Below are positions 32,564 to 40,476 of a stretch of DNA of 64,000 nucleotides, one piece after another (position 1 is the first letter of the stretch; every line of letters begins with the position of its first letter). The notes below the pieces were generated by a model. It made no database searches and had not been told where the DNA came from. It saw nothing but the letters and a program-made list of their open reading frames with translations. The stretch is taken from assembly GCF_000488215.1 (NCBI RefSeq), contig NZ_KI530712.1, forward strand, positions 872,881-936,880. The letters are read 5' to 3'. The stretch comes from Acinetobacter nectaris CIP 110549. Lineage in GTDB: Bacteria > Pseudomonadota > Gammaproteobacteria > Pseudomonadales > Moraxellaceae. The position numbers and the translations under genes were made by a program.

Positions 32564-33624
32564 AATTGATATTGTGCGCCAATGCCTAAATTATAGTATT
32601 TAGAGGAAATGCCGGCATTACCCTTAATATTACTCTCTTTAATTCTTATTGTTGCAGGGGAAAATTTATAATCACTCCAAGTAACCTCACTAAATAGCTT
32701 TACTTTAGGTGAAATATAATAACCACCATTTAGCGTTACTGAGTAGTAATCAGACATTTCACCTTTACTATAAAATGTAAGATCTCGATAATAATGCTCA
32801 TCATGGTCTTTTGCTTGAACCCATTGACTCATCTTAGCAGTGGCATTCAATTCATATTTATTATATGTATAACGGGCGACTAAACCGATATATGGTGCTC
32901 TAAATTTTTGTTTGTAACCAATACCTGACTCATCATCAGGAAAACTTCCCTCAAGCATCATCGCTGTGCCTTGAATATAGTTTCCTGAGGAATTTGTTGC
33001 TCCATAATGGTATCTACCTCCCTTAGAAGTCCAACTAAATTGGCTTTGCTCATAACCCGCGAGTACACCCATTTTATAATTTGGTGCCCGAACAAACCAA
33101 GAGATAAAATTAAGATCAAACTTATTTGCAGAATTCAGAGAAGTGTTTGGATGGTGTGACCAATCTGTATTGAGTGATCTTGTTTGAGGGTCTCTCCAAT
33201 CATAATCATCCATTTTTACAGTGTTTGAAGACAATGACGTCCAACCATTTATATTCATGGTTAACCATGAGTTCAATTCCCATGTAAAATCTGCCTTTAC
33301 TGTGGGTACATTTTTTATTTCCCAATTCAGCAAACTTAATATGCTATTATCATTCGCAAATACATATTTTCTAGCTTCTCCACCCGTTAAAATAGAAGGT
33401 GTTAAACTAAAATACATAGCCCCATTAGAAAGTGTGTCTTTTTCTTCTACCTGTTGTACATTTTGTTGATTAAGATATTGTTTAGATACAGGCTCAGCTA
33501 TAATTTCTGATTCATTTACAATTTCAACTGGATCTAATTTATCCCATGAAGTTGCATAAATAGATGTAATTGGTAAAAAACTAAAAATAAATAAGTAATT
33601 TAATGGTTTCAATTGAAAGTACAT
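32560..33624 (-). CDS. Omptin-family outer-membrane aspartyl protease (OmpT/Pla-like)
   Basis: 354 residues from the ATG at 33622-33624; the upstream open frame is rejected because MYFQLKPLNYLFIFSFLPIT is a clear signal peptide start, cleaved near IYA-TS (residue 24). The barrel matches OmpT throughout: GWTSLSS, DDYDWRD with D140/D142 (OmpT D83/D85), HPNTSLNSANKFDLN, YKMGVLAGYEQSQFSWTSKGG, GYKQKFRAPYIGL, DEH with D275/H277 (OmpT D210/H212), and a terminal YQF. All catalytic residues are kept. An extra 40-residue acidic segment (about 28-68) precedes the barrel, unlike OmpT. Expected to cleave peptides between basic residues at the cell surface. It lies 92 bp after the BLUF gene. Confidence 0.88.
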   Translation of the reverse strand: MYFQLKPLNYLFIFSFLPITSIYATSWDKLDPVEIVNESEIIAEPVSKQYLNQQNVQQVEEKDTLSNGAMYFSLTPSILTGGEARKYVFANDNSILSLLNWEIKNVPTVKADFTWELNSWLTMNINGWTSLSSNTVKMDDYDWRDPQTRSLNTDWSHHPNTSLNSANKFDLNFISWFVRAPNYKMGVLAGYEQSQFSWTSKGGRYHYGATNSSGNYIQGTAMMLEGSFPDDESGIGYKQKFRAPYIGLVARYTYNKYELNATAKMSQWVQAKDHDEHYYRDLTFYSKGEMSDYYSVTLNGGYYISPKVKLFSEVTWSDYKFSPATIRIKESNIKGNAGISSKYYNLGIGAQYQF

Positions 33625-33656
33625 TTGGTTTACTTCGTAAGAATTGTTAACCAAAT
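33623..33656 (-). promoter_or_regulatory. Inverted repeat across the omptin start codon
   Basis: ATTTGGTTTAC (33623-33633) and GTTAACCAAAT (33646-33656) pair over 10 of 11 positions with a 12-nt loop. In the minus-strand mRNA the 3' arm runs into the AUG, so the hairpin would bury the start. It could equally be a protein-binding dyad. Confidence 0.5.
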
Positions 33657-33716
33657 AATAACAAAACACCTAAAAATAGTATATTTTTTTATCATATAAA
33701 TAAGGATTTATATTAA

Positions 33717-34211
33717 TTAAATATAACTAATATAGCCTCGTTTATATCCTTTAGGGCTACTATTAAATACTTCTGCATCTTCACTTACTTTTTTCAAGGT
33801 GACTTCTTCTGCATCTAATAAATGTTGAATAAACTCAACAATTTGAGTTTCATTAAGTTTAGTAGGCTGAAAGTACTCATAGTTTTTAGCTTTAAAAAAT
33901 AGATCAACGCCTTTGTTACTTTGAACATATTTCATCGACCAATCACTAAACTGAATATTTGGGATTTCTTTTTTACTCAGTAAAATAATGTCTTGATGTC
34001 TTTTATCTTTTTTTATGCCTTCAAATAGCTGCTCTACAACCTCTTTTTCACCTTCTAAGCATTGAAAAAAAGAATTATGCGCATAATACAAAACACCATT
34101 GATATTATGAAGTCGGTTAAAACGAACGGCCGTCGTTAAAATATCACTCAGATCTTGTAACAATTCCTGATGATCTTTACGCGTGCTTGCATAGCATAAT
34201 TGTATTAACAC
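33717..34211 (-). CDS. BLUF-domain blue-light photoreceptor (BlsA-like)
   Basis: 164 residues. The BLUF fold fills residues 1-95 with all photocycle residues visible: Y7 (LCYAST), N32 (RFNRLHNINGVLYY), Q50 (FFQCLEG), and W91/M93 (SDWSMKY). A C-terminal helical extension follows, with no output domain. Short BLUF proteins bind FAD and act by protein-protein contacts; BlsA of Acinetobacter baumannii is the known example. The start is GTG (34209-34211), supported by AGGGGTG 5 nt upstream. An omptin gene lies downstream on the same strand with no terminator between, so co-transcription is plausible. Confidence 0.92.
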   Translation of the reverse strand: MLIQLCYASTRKDHQELLQDLSDILTTAVRFNRLHNINGVLYYAHNSFFQCLEGEKEVVEQLFEGIKKDKRHQDIILLSKKEIPNIQFSDWSMKYVQSNKGVDLFFKAKNYEYFQPTKLNETQIVEFIQHLLDAEEVTLKKVSEDAEVFNSSPKGYKRGYISYI

Positions 34212-34324
34212 AAGTCACCCCTGTTAAACTTTTATGTAGGTAGAATTAATTATTAACCACTTGACATTAACCGTTAATATACCTAAAACATTATCTATTA
34301 ACAAATTATTTTTTGATCTGTTTA

Positions 34325-34355
34325 ATAAAATGCCTCACATTTTAATGGAGGCATT
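34325..34355 (-). terminator. Terminator of the UPF0149 gene
   Basis: AATGCCTC (34329-34336) and GAGGCATT (34348-34355) form an 8-bp stem. On the minus strand TTTTATT follows. Confidence 0.75.
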
Positions 34356-34363
34356 CTTATCAA

Positions 34364-34891
34364 TTATGCATTTGGCGTATGATACATCAAATATAATTCA
34401 TTGAGATTATTGGGTATTTCTTCTGCAATTTCATCCATCAGTTGCCCATTTCTACGAAATGATTCCATCTGTGGATCTTCTTCATCAATACCGCTAAAAA
34501 CCATCATTGGTAAAGTTAAATCAATGAGCTGCTCTTCAAACTCAGGTGCAAACCAAGCTTCTTCATTCAAGAACATTGCATCGACAAATCCTACTGACCA
34601 ATCACCTAGACTCGAATCTACATCTGCTTCTTCCACTTCAAACGGGAAATCTATACCTTCCTCATTTGCAAGATTTTGGCGAATATCATCTAACCACAGT
34701 TTGACTTGTTCAATAATATTTTTTGGTACGGATTGCTGTTTTTGATCAAACAACTCTTCTAACCATTGTTTAAATAGTGGACCAACCGCAATTGCACTAA
34801 GAAAACCATGAGTTGCAGCAAAATCTAGACCATGTTCGTTTTGGTCACCATCTAAATATTCAGCCAAGAGATCTAAATCTAAAGCACTCAT
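34364..34891 (-). CDS. UPF0149 / YgfB-YecA family protein
   Basis: 175 residues if started at ATG 34889-34891 (MSALDLDLLAEYLDGD); in-frame ATG 34900 and GTG 34903 are alternatives. Family marks are the N-terminal THGFLSAIAVGP, WLDDIRQNL, the acidic DSSLGDWSVGFVDAMFL and the C-terminal PNNLNELYLMYHTPN. There is no C-terminal SEC-C zinc motif, so it is nearer YgfB than YecA. The YgfB-type family is cytosolic and poorly understood. It precedes the BLUF gene but is separated from it by a terminator, and follows the small acidic gene. Confidence 0.85.
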   Translation of the reverse strand: MSALDLDLLAEYLDGDQNEHGLDFAATHGFLSAIAVGPLFKQWLEELFDQKQQSVPKNIIEQVKLWLDDIRQNLANEEGIDFPFEVEEADVDSSLGDWSVGFVDAMFLNEEAWFAPEFEEQLIDLTLPMMVFSGIDEEDPQMESFRRNGQLMDEIAEEIPNNLNELYLMYHTPNA

Positions 34892-34961
34892 ATTTTCCAT
34901 CACTCATTTTAACTCTCTAATTTAGAGAGAATAACATTGATTTATGACAATCGTAAAAGGT

Positions 34962-35165
34962 TTACGCTTCATCATCGTCAAAATCATCATCATCAAAGTC
35001 ATAATCAAACTCTTTAAGTTCTTTTTCAAGACGACGCTGCGCGAGTAAGTCATCAATTAAACGACGTTTCTCTAATGACTCTTTTGCAGTGATTTTATTT
35101 GATGATTCGTCAAAACCCGAGTCATCATCATAACTTTCATCTAATTCAAAATCTGTAGAAGACAC
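34962..35165 (-). CDS. Small acidic protein, PA3496 family
   Basis: 67 residues. Both ends are very acidic (DESYDDDSGFDES and DYDFDDDDFDDDEA) around a basic central helix, AKESLEKRRLIDDLLAQRRLEKEL. This pattern fits the small PA3496-type family, tentatively linked to envelope integrity; the function is not established. The start is GTG (35163-35165) with GAGGTG about 9 nt upstream. It is divergent from rpoD, and the gap between them carries rpoD promoter candidates. Confidence 0.75.
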   Translation of the reverse strand: MSSTDFELDESYDDDSGFDESSNKITAKESLEKRRLIDDLLAQRRLEKELKEFDYDFDDDDFDDDEA

Positions 35166-35490
35166 TCAACTACACCTCAGTAAAATAATACCCTTAAAGC
35201 CGCTATTTATCGCGGTTTTATACTTTTGTCAAGAATAATATATCTAAATTCCTTCGTTCTTATGAAAAGTGCTTTTTTTATAACAAATTTGATATATTTT
35301 TATAGTACAGACATAAACATATCACGTATAACTTGAAAAAAAAGCATATACCCCTATATATCAAACAATACTGCATCAGATTTGATATAATGTCAGACAA
35401 CACATATCATTTCTCAAAAAAATATTCGTAAATTGTGCTATAATGCACGGTTTTTCACTGCCACAGATTCAACTAAAGAGTAAGCATAAG
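35166..35490. other. Control region upstream of rpoD
   Basis: 325 bp, no gene. Candidate rpoD promoters are TTGAAA (35333-35338)-16-TATATA (35355-35360), the extended -10 TGATATAAT (35383-35391) and the extended -10 TGCTATAAT (35436-35444). A weak dyad (CCGC-N8-GCGG) lies at about 35200-35215 in the leader of the small acidic gene. Confidence 0.55.
35436..35444 (+). promoter_or_regulatory. Extended -10 element, proximal rpoD promoter candidate
   Basis: TGCTATAAT is a consensus extended -10; its core is flanked by the inverted tetranucleotides GTGC and GCAC. It lies 47 bp before the rpoD ATG and has no good -35, as expected for an extended -10 promoter. A second extended -10 (TGATATAAT) lies 53 bp upstream. 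Confidence 0.6.
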
Positions 35491-37392
35491 ATGAGCGATA
35501 TGAATTCCCCTACTTCTCAAGTAGCGGCTCTGATTAGCCGAGGCAAAGAACAAGGTTATTTAACTTACGCTGAGGTTAACGATCATCTCCCAGACTCGAT
35601 TACCGAAAGCGAACAGATAGAAGACATTATACAAATGCTTCAGGACGTTGGTATTCCTGTCCATGAACGCGCTCCTGAAACTGATGACACTGTGTTTGGT
35701 GAATCTGCTGATACTGGCGATGAAGTCGCAGAAGAAGAAGCTGCTGCCGTTTTAGCATCTGTAGAAAGTGAACCTGGGCGTACCACAGATCCTGTTCGTA
35801 TGTATATGCGCGAAATGGGTACTGTAGAGCTTTTAACCCGTGAGGGTGAAATTAGTATTGCAAAACGCATCGAAGAAGGTATTCGTGATGTATTGCATGC
35901 GATTGCTTACTGGCCAAATGCTGTTGAAGTTGTACTCAAAGAATATGAAGATTATGGCAACGGCGAACGACGTTTAGCAGATATTCTATCAGGCTACTTA
36001 GACCCTGAGTCTGATGAAGAAATCCCTGAAGTTTTAGAAGACGAAAATCATTTAAATGATGATGAAGAATCAACGACTTCAACAAAATCTAAAAAAGACA
36101 CCAAATTAGATGATGATGAAGATGACGAGGATGAAGAATCTGACTCAGATTCAGATGATTCAGAAGGTGAGTCTGGACCTGATCCTGAAATTGCACGTGT
36201 ACGTTTCACAGAGCTACAACAATCATGGGCAACTGCAAAAGAAATTATTGCAAAGCATGGCCGTGAATCAAAAGAAGCTGGTGTTTCACTACAAAGTCTA
36301 GCAACTGTCTTCATGATGTTTAAATTCACACCTCGCCTATTTGAAATTATTTCAGAAATGATTCGTGGCACACATGACCAAATTCGTCAGTCAGAGCGTG
36401 AAATCATGCGCTATGCTTTACGTCGCGGTCGTATGGATCGTACTCAGTTTAGAAAAAGTTTTCCTGGACGTGAGTCTAGCTTAACTTGGCTAGATGAACA
36501 GCTTGAAGTCACACCTGCTGAAATGCGTGGTTATTTAGAAAAAGTACGTCCAGATATTCTTGCTTTCCAACAAAAAATCGCAGATACAGAAAAAGATCTT
36601 GGTTTATCTGTTGCAGAAATCAAAGACATTTCTAAACGTATGACAGTTGGTGAAGCGAAAGCGCACCGTGCAAAAAAAGAGATGGTTGAAGCAAACTTAC
36701 GTCTTGTAATCTCTATTGCTAAAAAATATACCAACCGTGGTCTACAGTTCTTGGATCTTATTCAAGAAGGTAACATTGGTCTAATGAAAGCGGTTGATAA
36801 GTTTGAATACCGTCGTGGTTACAAATTCTCAACGTATGCAACATGGTGGATTCGCCAAGCAATCACACGTTCAATTGCAGACCAAGCGCGTACCATTCGT
36901 ATTCCTGTACACATGATTGAAACAATTAACAAAATTAATCGTGTTTCACGTCAGCTTTTACAAGAAATGGGAAGAGAGCCAACACCTGAAGAACTTGGTG
37001 AACGTCTAGAAATGGATGAAGTTCGCGTTCGTAAAGTACTCAAAATTGCGAAAGAACCTATTTCAATGGAAACGCCAATTGGCGATGATGAAGACTCTCA
37101 CCTAGGTGACTTCATTGAAGATGCAAACATTACGTCTCCTGTAGATGCTGCAACTTCAGAAGGTCTAAAAGAAGCAACACGTGATGTACTTGAAAACCTT
37201 ACAGAACGTGAAGCACGTGTATTAAAAATGCGTTTTGGTATTGATATGCCAACAGACCACACCCTTGAAGAGGTTGGGAAACAATTTGATGTAACACGTG
37301 AACGTATTCGTCAGATTGAGGCGAAAGCATTACGTAAATTACGCCACCCTTCACGCTCAGAACACTTACGCTCATTCCTTGAGAATGACTAA
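35491..37392 (+). CDS. rpoD: RNA polymerase primary sigma factor (sigma-70)
   Basis: 633 residues from the ATG at 35491; the longer open frame adds a non-homologous leader. Region 1.1 starts [22 protein letters not shown]. An acidic insert follows with a run of Asp, Glu and Ser (about residues 190-230). Region 2 has [38 protein letters not shown] and [15 protein letters not shown], and region 4 ends [20 protein letters not shown]. It is the housekeeping sigma factor that recognises the -35/-10 promoters noted here. No dnaG or rpsU is adjacent, unlike the enterobacterial order. Confidence 0.98.
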   Translation: MSDMNSPTSQVAALISRGKEQGYLTYAEVNDHLPDSITESEQIEDIIQMLQDVGIPVHERAPETDDTVFGESADTGDEVAEEEAAAVLASVESEPGRTTDPVRMYMREMGTVELLTREGEISIAKRIEEGIRDVLHAIAYWPNAVEVVLKEYEDYGNGERRLADILSGYLDPESDEEIPEVLEDENHLNDDEESTTSTKSKKDTKLDDDEDDEDEESDSDSDDSEGESGPDPEIARVRFTELQQSWATAKEIIAKHGRESKEAGVSLQSLATVFMMFKFTPRLFEIISEMIRGTHDQIRQSEREIMRYALRRGRMDRTQFRKSFPGRESSLTWLDEQLEVTPAEMRGYLEKVRPDILAFQQKIADTEKDLGLSVAEIKDISKRMTVGEAKAHRAKKEMVEANLRLVISIAKKYTNRGLQFLDLIQEGNIGLMKAVDKFEYRRGYKFSTYATWWIRQAITRSIADQARTIRIPVHMIETINKINRVSRQLLQEMGREPTPEELGERLEMDEVRVRKVLKIAKEPISMETPIGDDEDSHLGDFIEDANITSPVDAATSEGLKEATRDVLENLTEREARVLKMRFGIDMPTDHTLEEVGKQFDVTRERIRQIEAKALRKLRHPSRSEHLRSFLEND

Positions 37393-37447
37393 GTTTTCAA
37401 GGGTTGAAAAATTATGATAAGCCCTTATATATAGCTTATCTGATATA

Positions 37448-37476
37448 AAAACGTCTGCATATCTGCAGGCGTTTCT
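37448..37476 (+). terminator. Hairpin between rpoD and ybeD
   Basis: AACGTCTGCA (37450-37459) and TGCAGGCGTT (37464-37473, one G-U) close a TATC loop. The T-tract is short (TTTC), so termination may be partial. A second hairpin, GATAAGC / GCTTATC, lies at 37416-37440. Confidence 0.5.
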
Positions 37477-37492
37477 ACATAAAGAGGCGCTT

Positions 37493-37780
37493 ATGTTAGA
37501 CCGTACCCCATCAAGAGAGCTACAAGAAGACCTTTGGGTATTTCCAATGGACTACCCAATTAAACTCATTGGCGAAGCAAGTGATGAGTTACATACAGCC
37601 GTTGTTGAAATTTTAGTAAAACATTTCCCTAATTTCGAGGAAGAAACGCTCGCTGTACAACCATCACGCACTGGAAAGTATCACTCGATTACTGCTCAGT
37701 TACGCTTTGATGAGTTAGAACAAGTTCATGCTTTATATGCAGACCTTGCAGCTTGTCCTTTAATCAAAACTGCTCTGTAA
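37493..37780 (+). CDS. ybeD: YbeD / DUF493 family protein
   Basis: 95 residues with the small ACT-like alpha/beta fold of the UPF0250 family. Family segments are FPMDYPIKLIG near residue 18 and PSRTGKYHSITAQLRF near residue 58. The function is unknown. In many proteobacteria it lies just before lipB, as here, which hints at a link to lipoate metabolism. ATG follows AAAGAGGCG. A strong terminator separates it from lipB. Confidence 0.9.
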   Translation: MLDRTPSRELQEDLWVFPMDYPIKLIGEASDELHTAVVEILVKHFPNFEEETLAVQPSRTGKYHSITAQLRFDELEQVHALYADLAACPLIKTAL

Positions 37781-37783
37781 CAT

Positions 37784-37820
37784 AAAAGAAACCAGTACAT
37801 TAGTGACTGGTTTCTTTTTT
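37784..37820 (+). terminator. Terminator after ybeD
   Basis: AAAAGAAACCAGT and ACTGGTTTCTTTT are perfect complements around a 9-nt loop, ending in T6. lipB begins 17 bp later. Confidence 0.88.
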
Positions 37821-37837
37821 CTATTTAGGGATTTCAC

Positions 37838-38509
37838 ATGCGTGAGTCTAGCACTACTGCCTCTCATGAGCTCAAAATCCGTTGTTTTAATCACCCTCAA
37901 GATTACAAACAACTTTTCGAATCTATGAAAGAGTTCACAAATTCTCGAGATGAAAATACACCTGATGAGATTTGGCTTTTACAACATAATAATACTTTGA
38001 CCCAAGGCCAAGCAGGAAAAGCAGAACATATTCTAACCCATAGCAATATCCCCATAGTACATACAGACCGTGGTGGGCAAGTTACATGGCATGGACCTGG
38101 CCAATTAATTGCTTATTTTCTATTAGATCTTAATCGTTTATCTTGGAATGTACGTACACTTGTCAGCTTTGCTGAAAAAATGATGATTGATTTACTTGAA
38201 AAATATGGAATCAAAGCATATGCCAAGCCAGATGCTCCTGGGGTCTATGTAGATGGGAAAAAAATTGGATCTTTAGGGTTTAAAATACGTAAAGGTCGCA
38301 GTTATCATGGGTTTGCATTAAATATAAACTGTGAACTTAATGCTTTTCATACGATTAACCCATGTGGTTATGCAGGTCTTGAAATGACTCGTATTCATGA
38401 CCTCATTCTCTCCAATAAGTTACCGACCATAGAAACCATCTACGAAGATGTAATTGCGTATTTATCAGACTCCAATTACTTTAAAAGAAGTCAGGTAAAC
38501 TACCTATAA
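37838..38509 (+). CDS. lipB: Octanoyl-[ACP]:protein octanoyltransferase LipB
   Basis: 223 residues. The signature RGGQVTWHGPGQLIAY (about residues 78-93), the catalytic Cys in INPCGYAGLEMT and the catalytic Lys in KKIGSLGFKIRKG are all present. It transfers octanoate from acyl carrier protein to the lipoyl domains of E2 and H proteins; LipA then adds sulfur. SucB in this window is an expected client. lipA is not next to it. ATG follows TAGGGAT. It is followed at 9 bp by the SCP2-like gene, so these and the dehydrogenase gene probably form one transcript. Confidence 0.95.
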   Translation: MRESSTTASHELKIRCFNHPQDYKQLFESMKEFTNSRDENTPDEIWLLQHNNTLTQGQAGKAEHILTHSNIPIVHTDRGGQVTWHGPGQLIAYFLLDLNRLSWNVRTLVSFAEKMMIDLLEKYGIKAYAKPDAPGVYVDGKKIGSLGFKIRKGRSYHGFALNINCELNAFHTINPCGYAGLEMTRIHDLILSNKLPTIETIYEDVIAYLSDSNYFKRSQVNYL

Positions 38510-38518
38510 GGATATGAC

Positions 38519-39043
38519 ATGCAAAAAAACCATATCAAACCTGCTATGCAGCATGCTTATGTTAAGTTTATGATGGATATTATTGGTCGTGGTCTTGTTA
38601 TGGCAAGCCAAGTGGATCAAGAAATTCAGCAAGAAGTTAAAGGTTTCCCACTTGGTTTTATTTTTGCAATGAAAGTATTTCCAAATGGTCCATCATTTAC
38701 ACTTAAAGTTCATAAAAATGGTCTACTTGAACAAGTCAGAACAGATGAAAGACCTCATCTAAGCATCATATTTAAACACCTCTACCATGCTTATTTGGTA
38801 TTTTCATTTCAAGAAAGTACAGCACGTGCTTTTGCCAATGACCGTATGATTGCAGATGGTGACTTATCACATGCTATTCGGTTAGTTCGCTGCCTAAATA
38901 AAATGGAGGCTTTGATTTTACCAAAGCCACTTGCAAACCTAGCTATTAAGCATTATCCATCTCAATTAAAGCTAAAAGATAAAGTAAGCCATGCGAGTCG
39001 CATCTATTTAAAACTTGCACAGTCTTTTGTAAAACGGAGTTAA
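38519..39043 (+). CDS. Conserved hypothetical protein, SCP2-like
   Basis: 174 residues, no signal peptide. The stretch FTLKVHKNGLLEQVRTDERPHLSIIFKHLYHAYLVF followed by STARAFANDRMIADGDLSHAIRLVRCLNKME resembles the core of sterol-carrier-2 type lipid-binding domains, in which a strand pair is followed by a v-x-GD-x-x-x-a-x-x-l helix. This match is by eye and weak. It lies 9 bp after lipB and 5 bp before the iron alcohol dehydrogenase gene, so all three should be co-expressed. Function is unknown; lipid or fatty-acyl binding is a guess. Confidence 0.65.
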   Translation: MQKNHIKPAMQHAYVKFMMDIIGRGLVMASQVDQEIQQEVKGFPLGFIFAMKVFPNGPSFTLKVHKNGLLEQVRTDERPHLSIIFKHLYHAYLVFSFQESTARAFANDRMIADGDLSHAIRLVRCLNKMEALILPKPLANLAIKHYPSQLKLKDKVSHASRIYLKLAQSFVKRS

Positions 39044-39048
39044 TATCT

Positions 39049-40233
39049 ATGACAAAACCATATTATGAGTTTTTTTGTCCCGTTAAAATCATTGCTGGGC
39101 ATGCTGCTTTAGAAAACATCCCTTTTGAGCTGCATACACTCGGCTCAAAAAACCCAATGATTATCACCGATGAAGGCGTTCGCAAAAACAATCTTATCTC
39201 ACCAATTGAAGATATTTTTACTGCTGCGAATGGTCAAATTGGTCATATTTTTGACAATGTGCCTACAGATTCGAGCTTAGAAACTGTTCAAGCAGCCGCA
39301 GATGCTTATAGAGCACACAATTGTGATTCTATTTTAGCAATTGGTGGTGGTTCAGTGATTGATACAGGCAAAGCTACCAATATTTTAGTTTCAGAAGGTG
39401 GTCATGATCTACTAAAATATGCAGGTGCACATAATCTTCCAAAACCTCTTAAACCTCTTTTTGTGATTCCAACCACATCAGGTACAGGTTCTGAGGCAAC
39501 TATGGTTGCTGTTGTTGCAGATAAAAAGAACAATGTAAAACTTGCTTTTGCATCTAACTACCTGATGCCAAATGCAGCTATTCTAGACCCACGAATGACT
39601 TTAACATTGCCTAGACATATTACAGCCATGACCGCAATGGATGCGCTTACACACGCCATTGAAGCATATACCTGCATGGCAGCAAACCCTTTAAGTGATG
39701 CATATGCAACAGCTGCAATTAAAAAAGTAAAGACTCATCTTTTTACTGTACTTAAAACCCCTAAAGATGAACAAGCAAGGCTCGAACTTGCACAAGCCTC
39801 AACAATGGCAGGCATTGCCTTTTCAAACTCAATGGTCGGTCTTGTTCATGCTTTAGGTCATGCCCTTGGTGCTGTTGCACACTTGCCTCATGGGCTATGT
39901 ATGAACCTATTTTTGCCTTATGTACTCGACTATAATTTGTCTCATAATTCAGAAAAGCTTGCTGAGCTTCTTTTACCGCTTGCGGGCTCTCAAATATATG
40001 CGGCAACCCCTCAAGAACATAGAGCCGAGCATACTATTAGTATGATTTTAGCAATGCGTGATCAACTCTTTGATATGGTGCAACTGCCTCGAACGCTTCG
40101 CGAAACACATAAAGTTTCTCATGAACAGTTTGATGAAATTGCAGAAAAAGCACTTAATGATGGTTCTATTATTTACAATCCTAAAGAAGCAACTCTCGAA
40201 GATTTAAAAAATATTCTAGAAAAAGCTTGGTAA
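39049..40233 (+). CDS. Iron-containing (group III) alcohol dehydrogenase
   Basis: 394 residues. NAD(P)-binding GGGSVIDTGKA (about residues 98-108), PTTSGTGSEAT and the metal-binding histidines in AMDALTHAIEAY, HALGHALGAVAHLPHG are those of the Fe-ADH family. It interconverts an alcohol and an aldehyde; the natural substrate is unknown. Last of lipB / SCP2-like / dehydrogenase, followed by a strong terminator. Confidence 0.9.
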   Translation: MTKPYYEFFCPVKIIAGHAALENIPFELHTLGSKNPMIITDEGVRKNNLISPIEDIFTAANGQIGHIFDNVPTDSSLETVQAAADAYRAHNCDSILAIGGGSVIDTGKATNILVSEGGHDLLKYAGAHNLPKPLKPLFVIPTTSGTGSEATMVAVVADKKNNVKLAFASNYLMPNAAILDPRMTLTLPRHITAMTAMDALTHAIEAYTCMAANPLSDAYATAAIKKVKTHLFTVLKTPKDEQARLELAQASTMAGIAFSNSMVGLVHALGHALGAVAHLPHGLCMNLFLPYVLDYNLSHNSEKLAELLLPLAGSQIYAATPQEHRAEHTISMILAMRDQLFDMVQLPRTLRETHKVSHEQFDEIAEKALNDGSIIYNPKEATLEDLKNILEKAW

Positions 40234-40255
40234 AGAAAAAACAAATAATCGATAG

Positions 40256-40292
40256 AAAAGCTCAAAAGCGTTTGTATTTTGAGCTTTTTTTA
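40256..40292 (+). terminator. Terminator after the alcohol dehydrogenase gene
   Basis: AAAAGCTCAAAA and TTTTGAGCTTTT pair perfectly around a 9-nt loop, with a further T-run. Confidence 0.88.
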
Positions 40293-40408
40293 TTATATAA
40301 AGAAACAAGCAATCTGTAAGAAAAAACAAATATTGTTAAAAAAACTATTTTTCCTTACAAATTTAAGAATCTTACTATAAAATTGCGCGCTTCACTAAAA
40401 AGTAGGGG

Positions 40409-40431
40409 GGATCGTTCGTCCTAAACGATCC
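40409..40431 (+). promoter_or_regulatory. Leader hairpin upstream of the APC permease gene
   Basis: GGATCGTT (40409-40416) and AACGATCC (40424-40431) form a perfect 8-bp stem with a 7-nt loop. A second GATCCTT copy at 40445-40451 could instead pair with the Shine-Dalgarno AGGAT (40465-40469). This could be a translational control element; no known riboswitch class was recognised. Confidence 0.45.
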
Positions 40432-40476
40432 TTAATTTCTAGCTGATCCTTGATCAAAAACATGAGGATATCGCCG

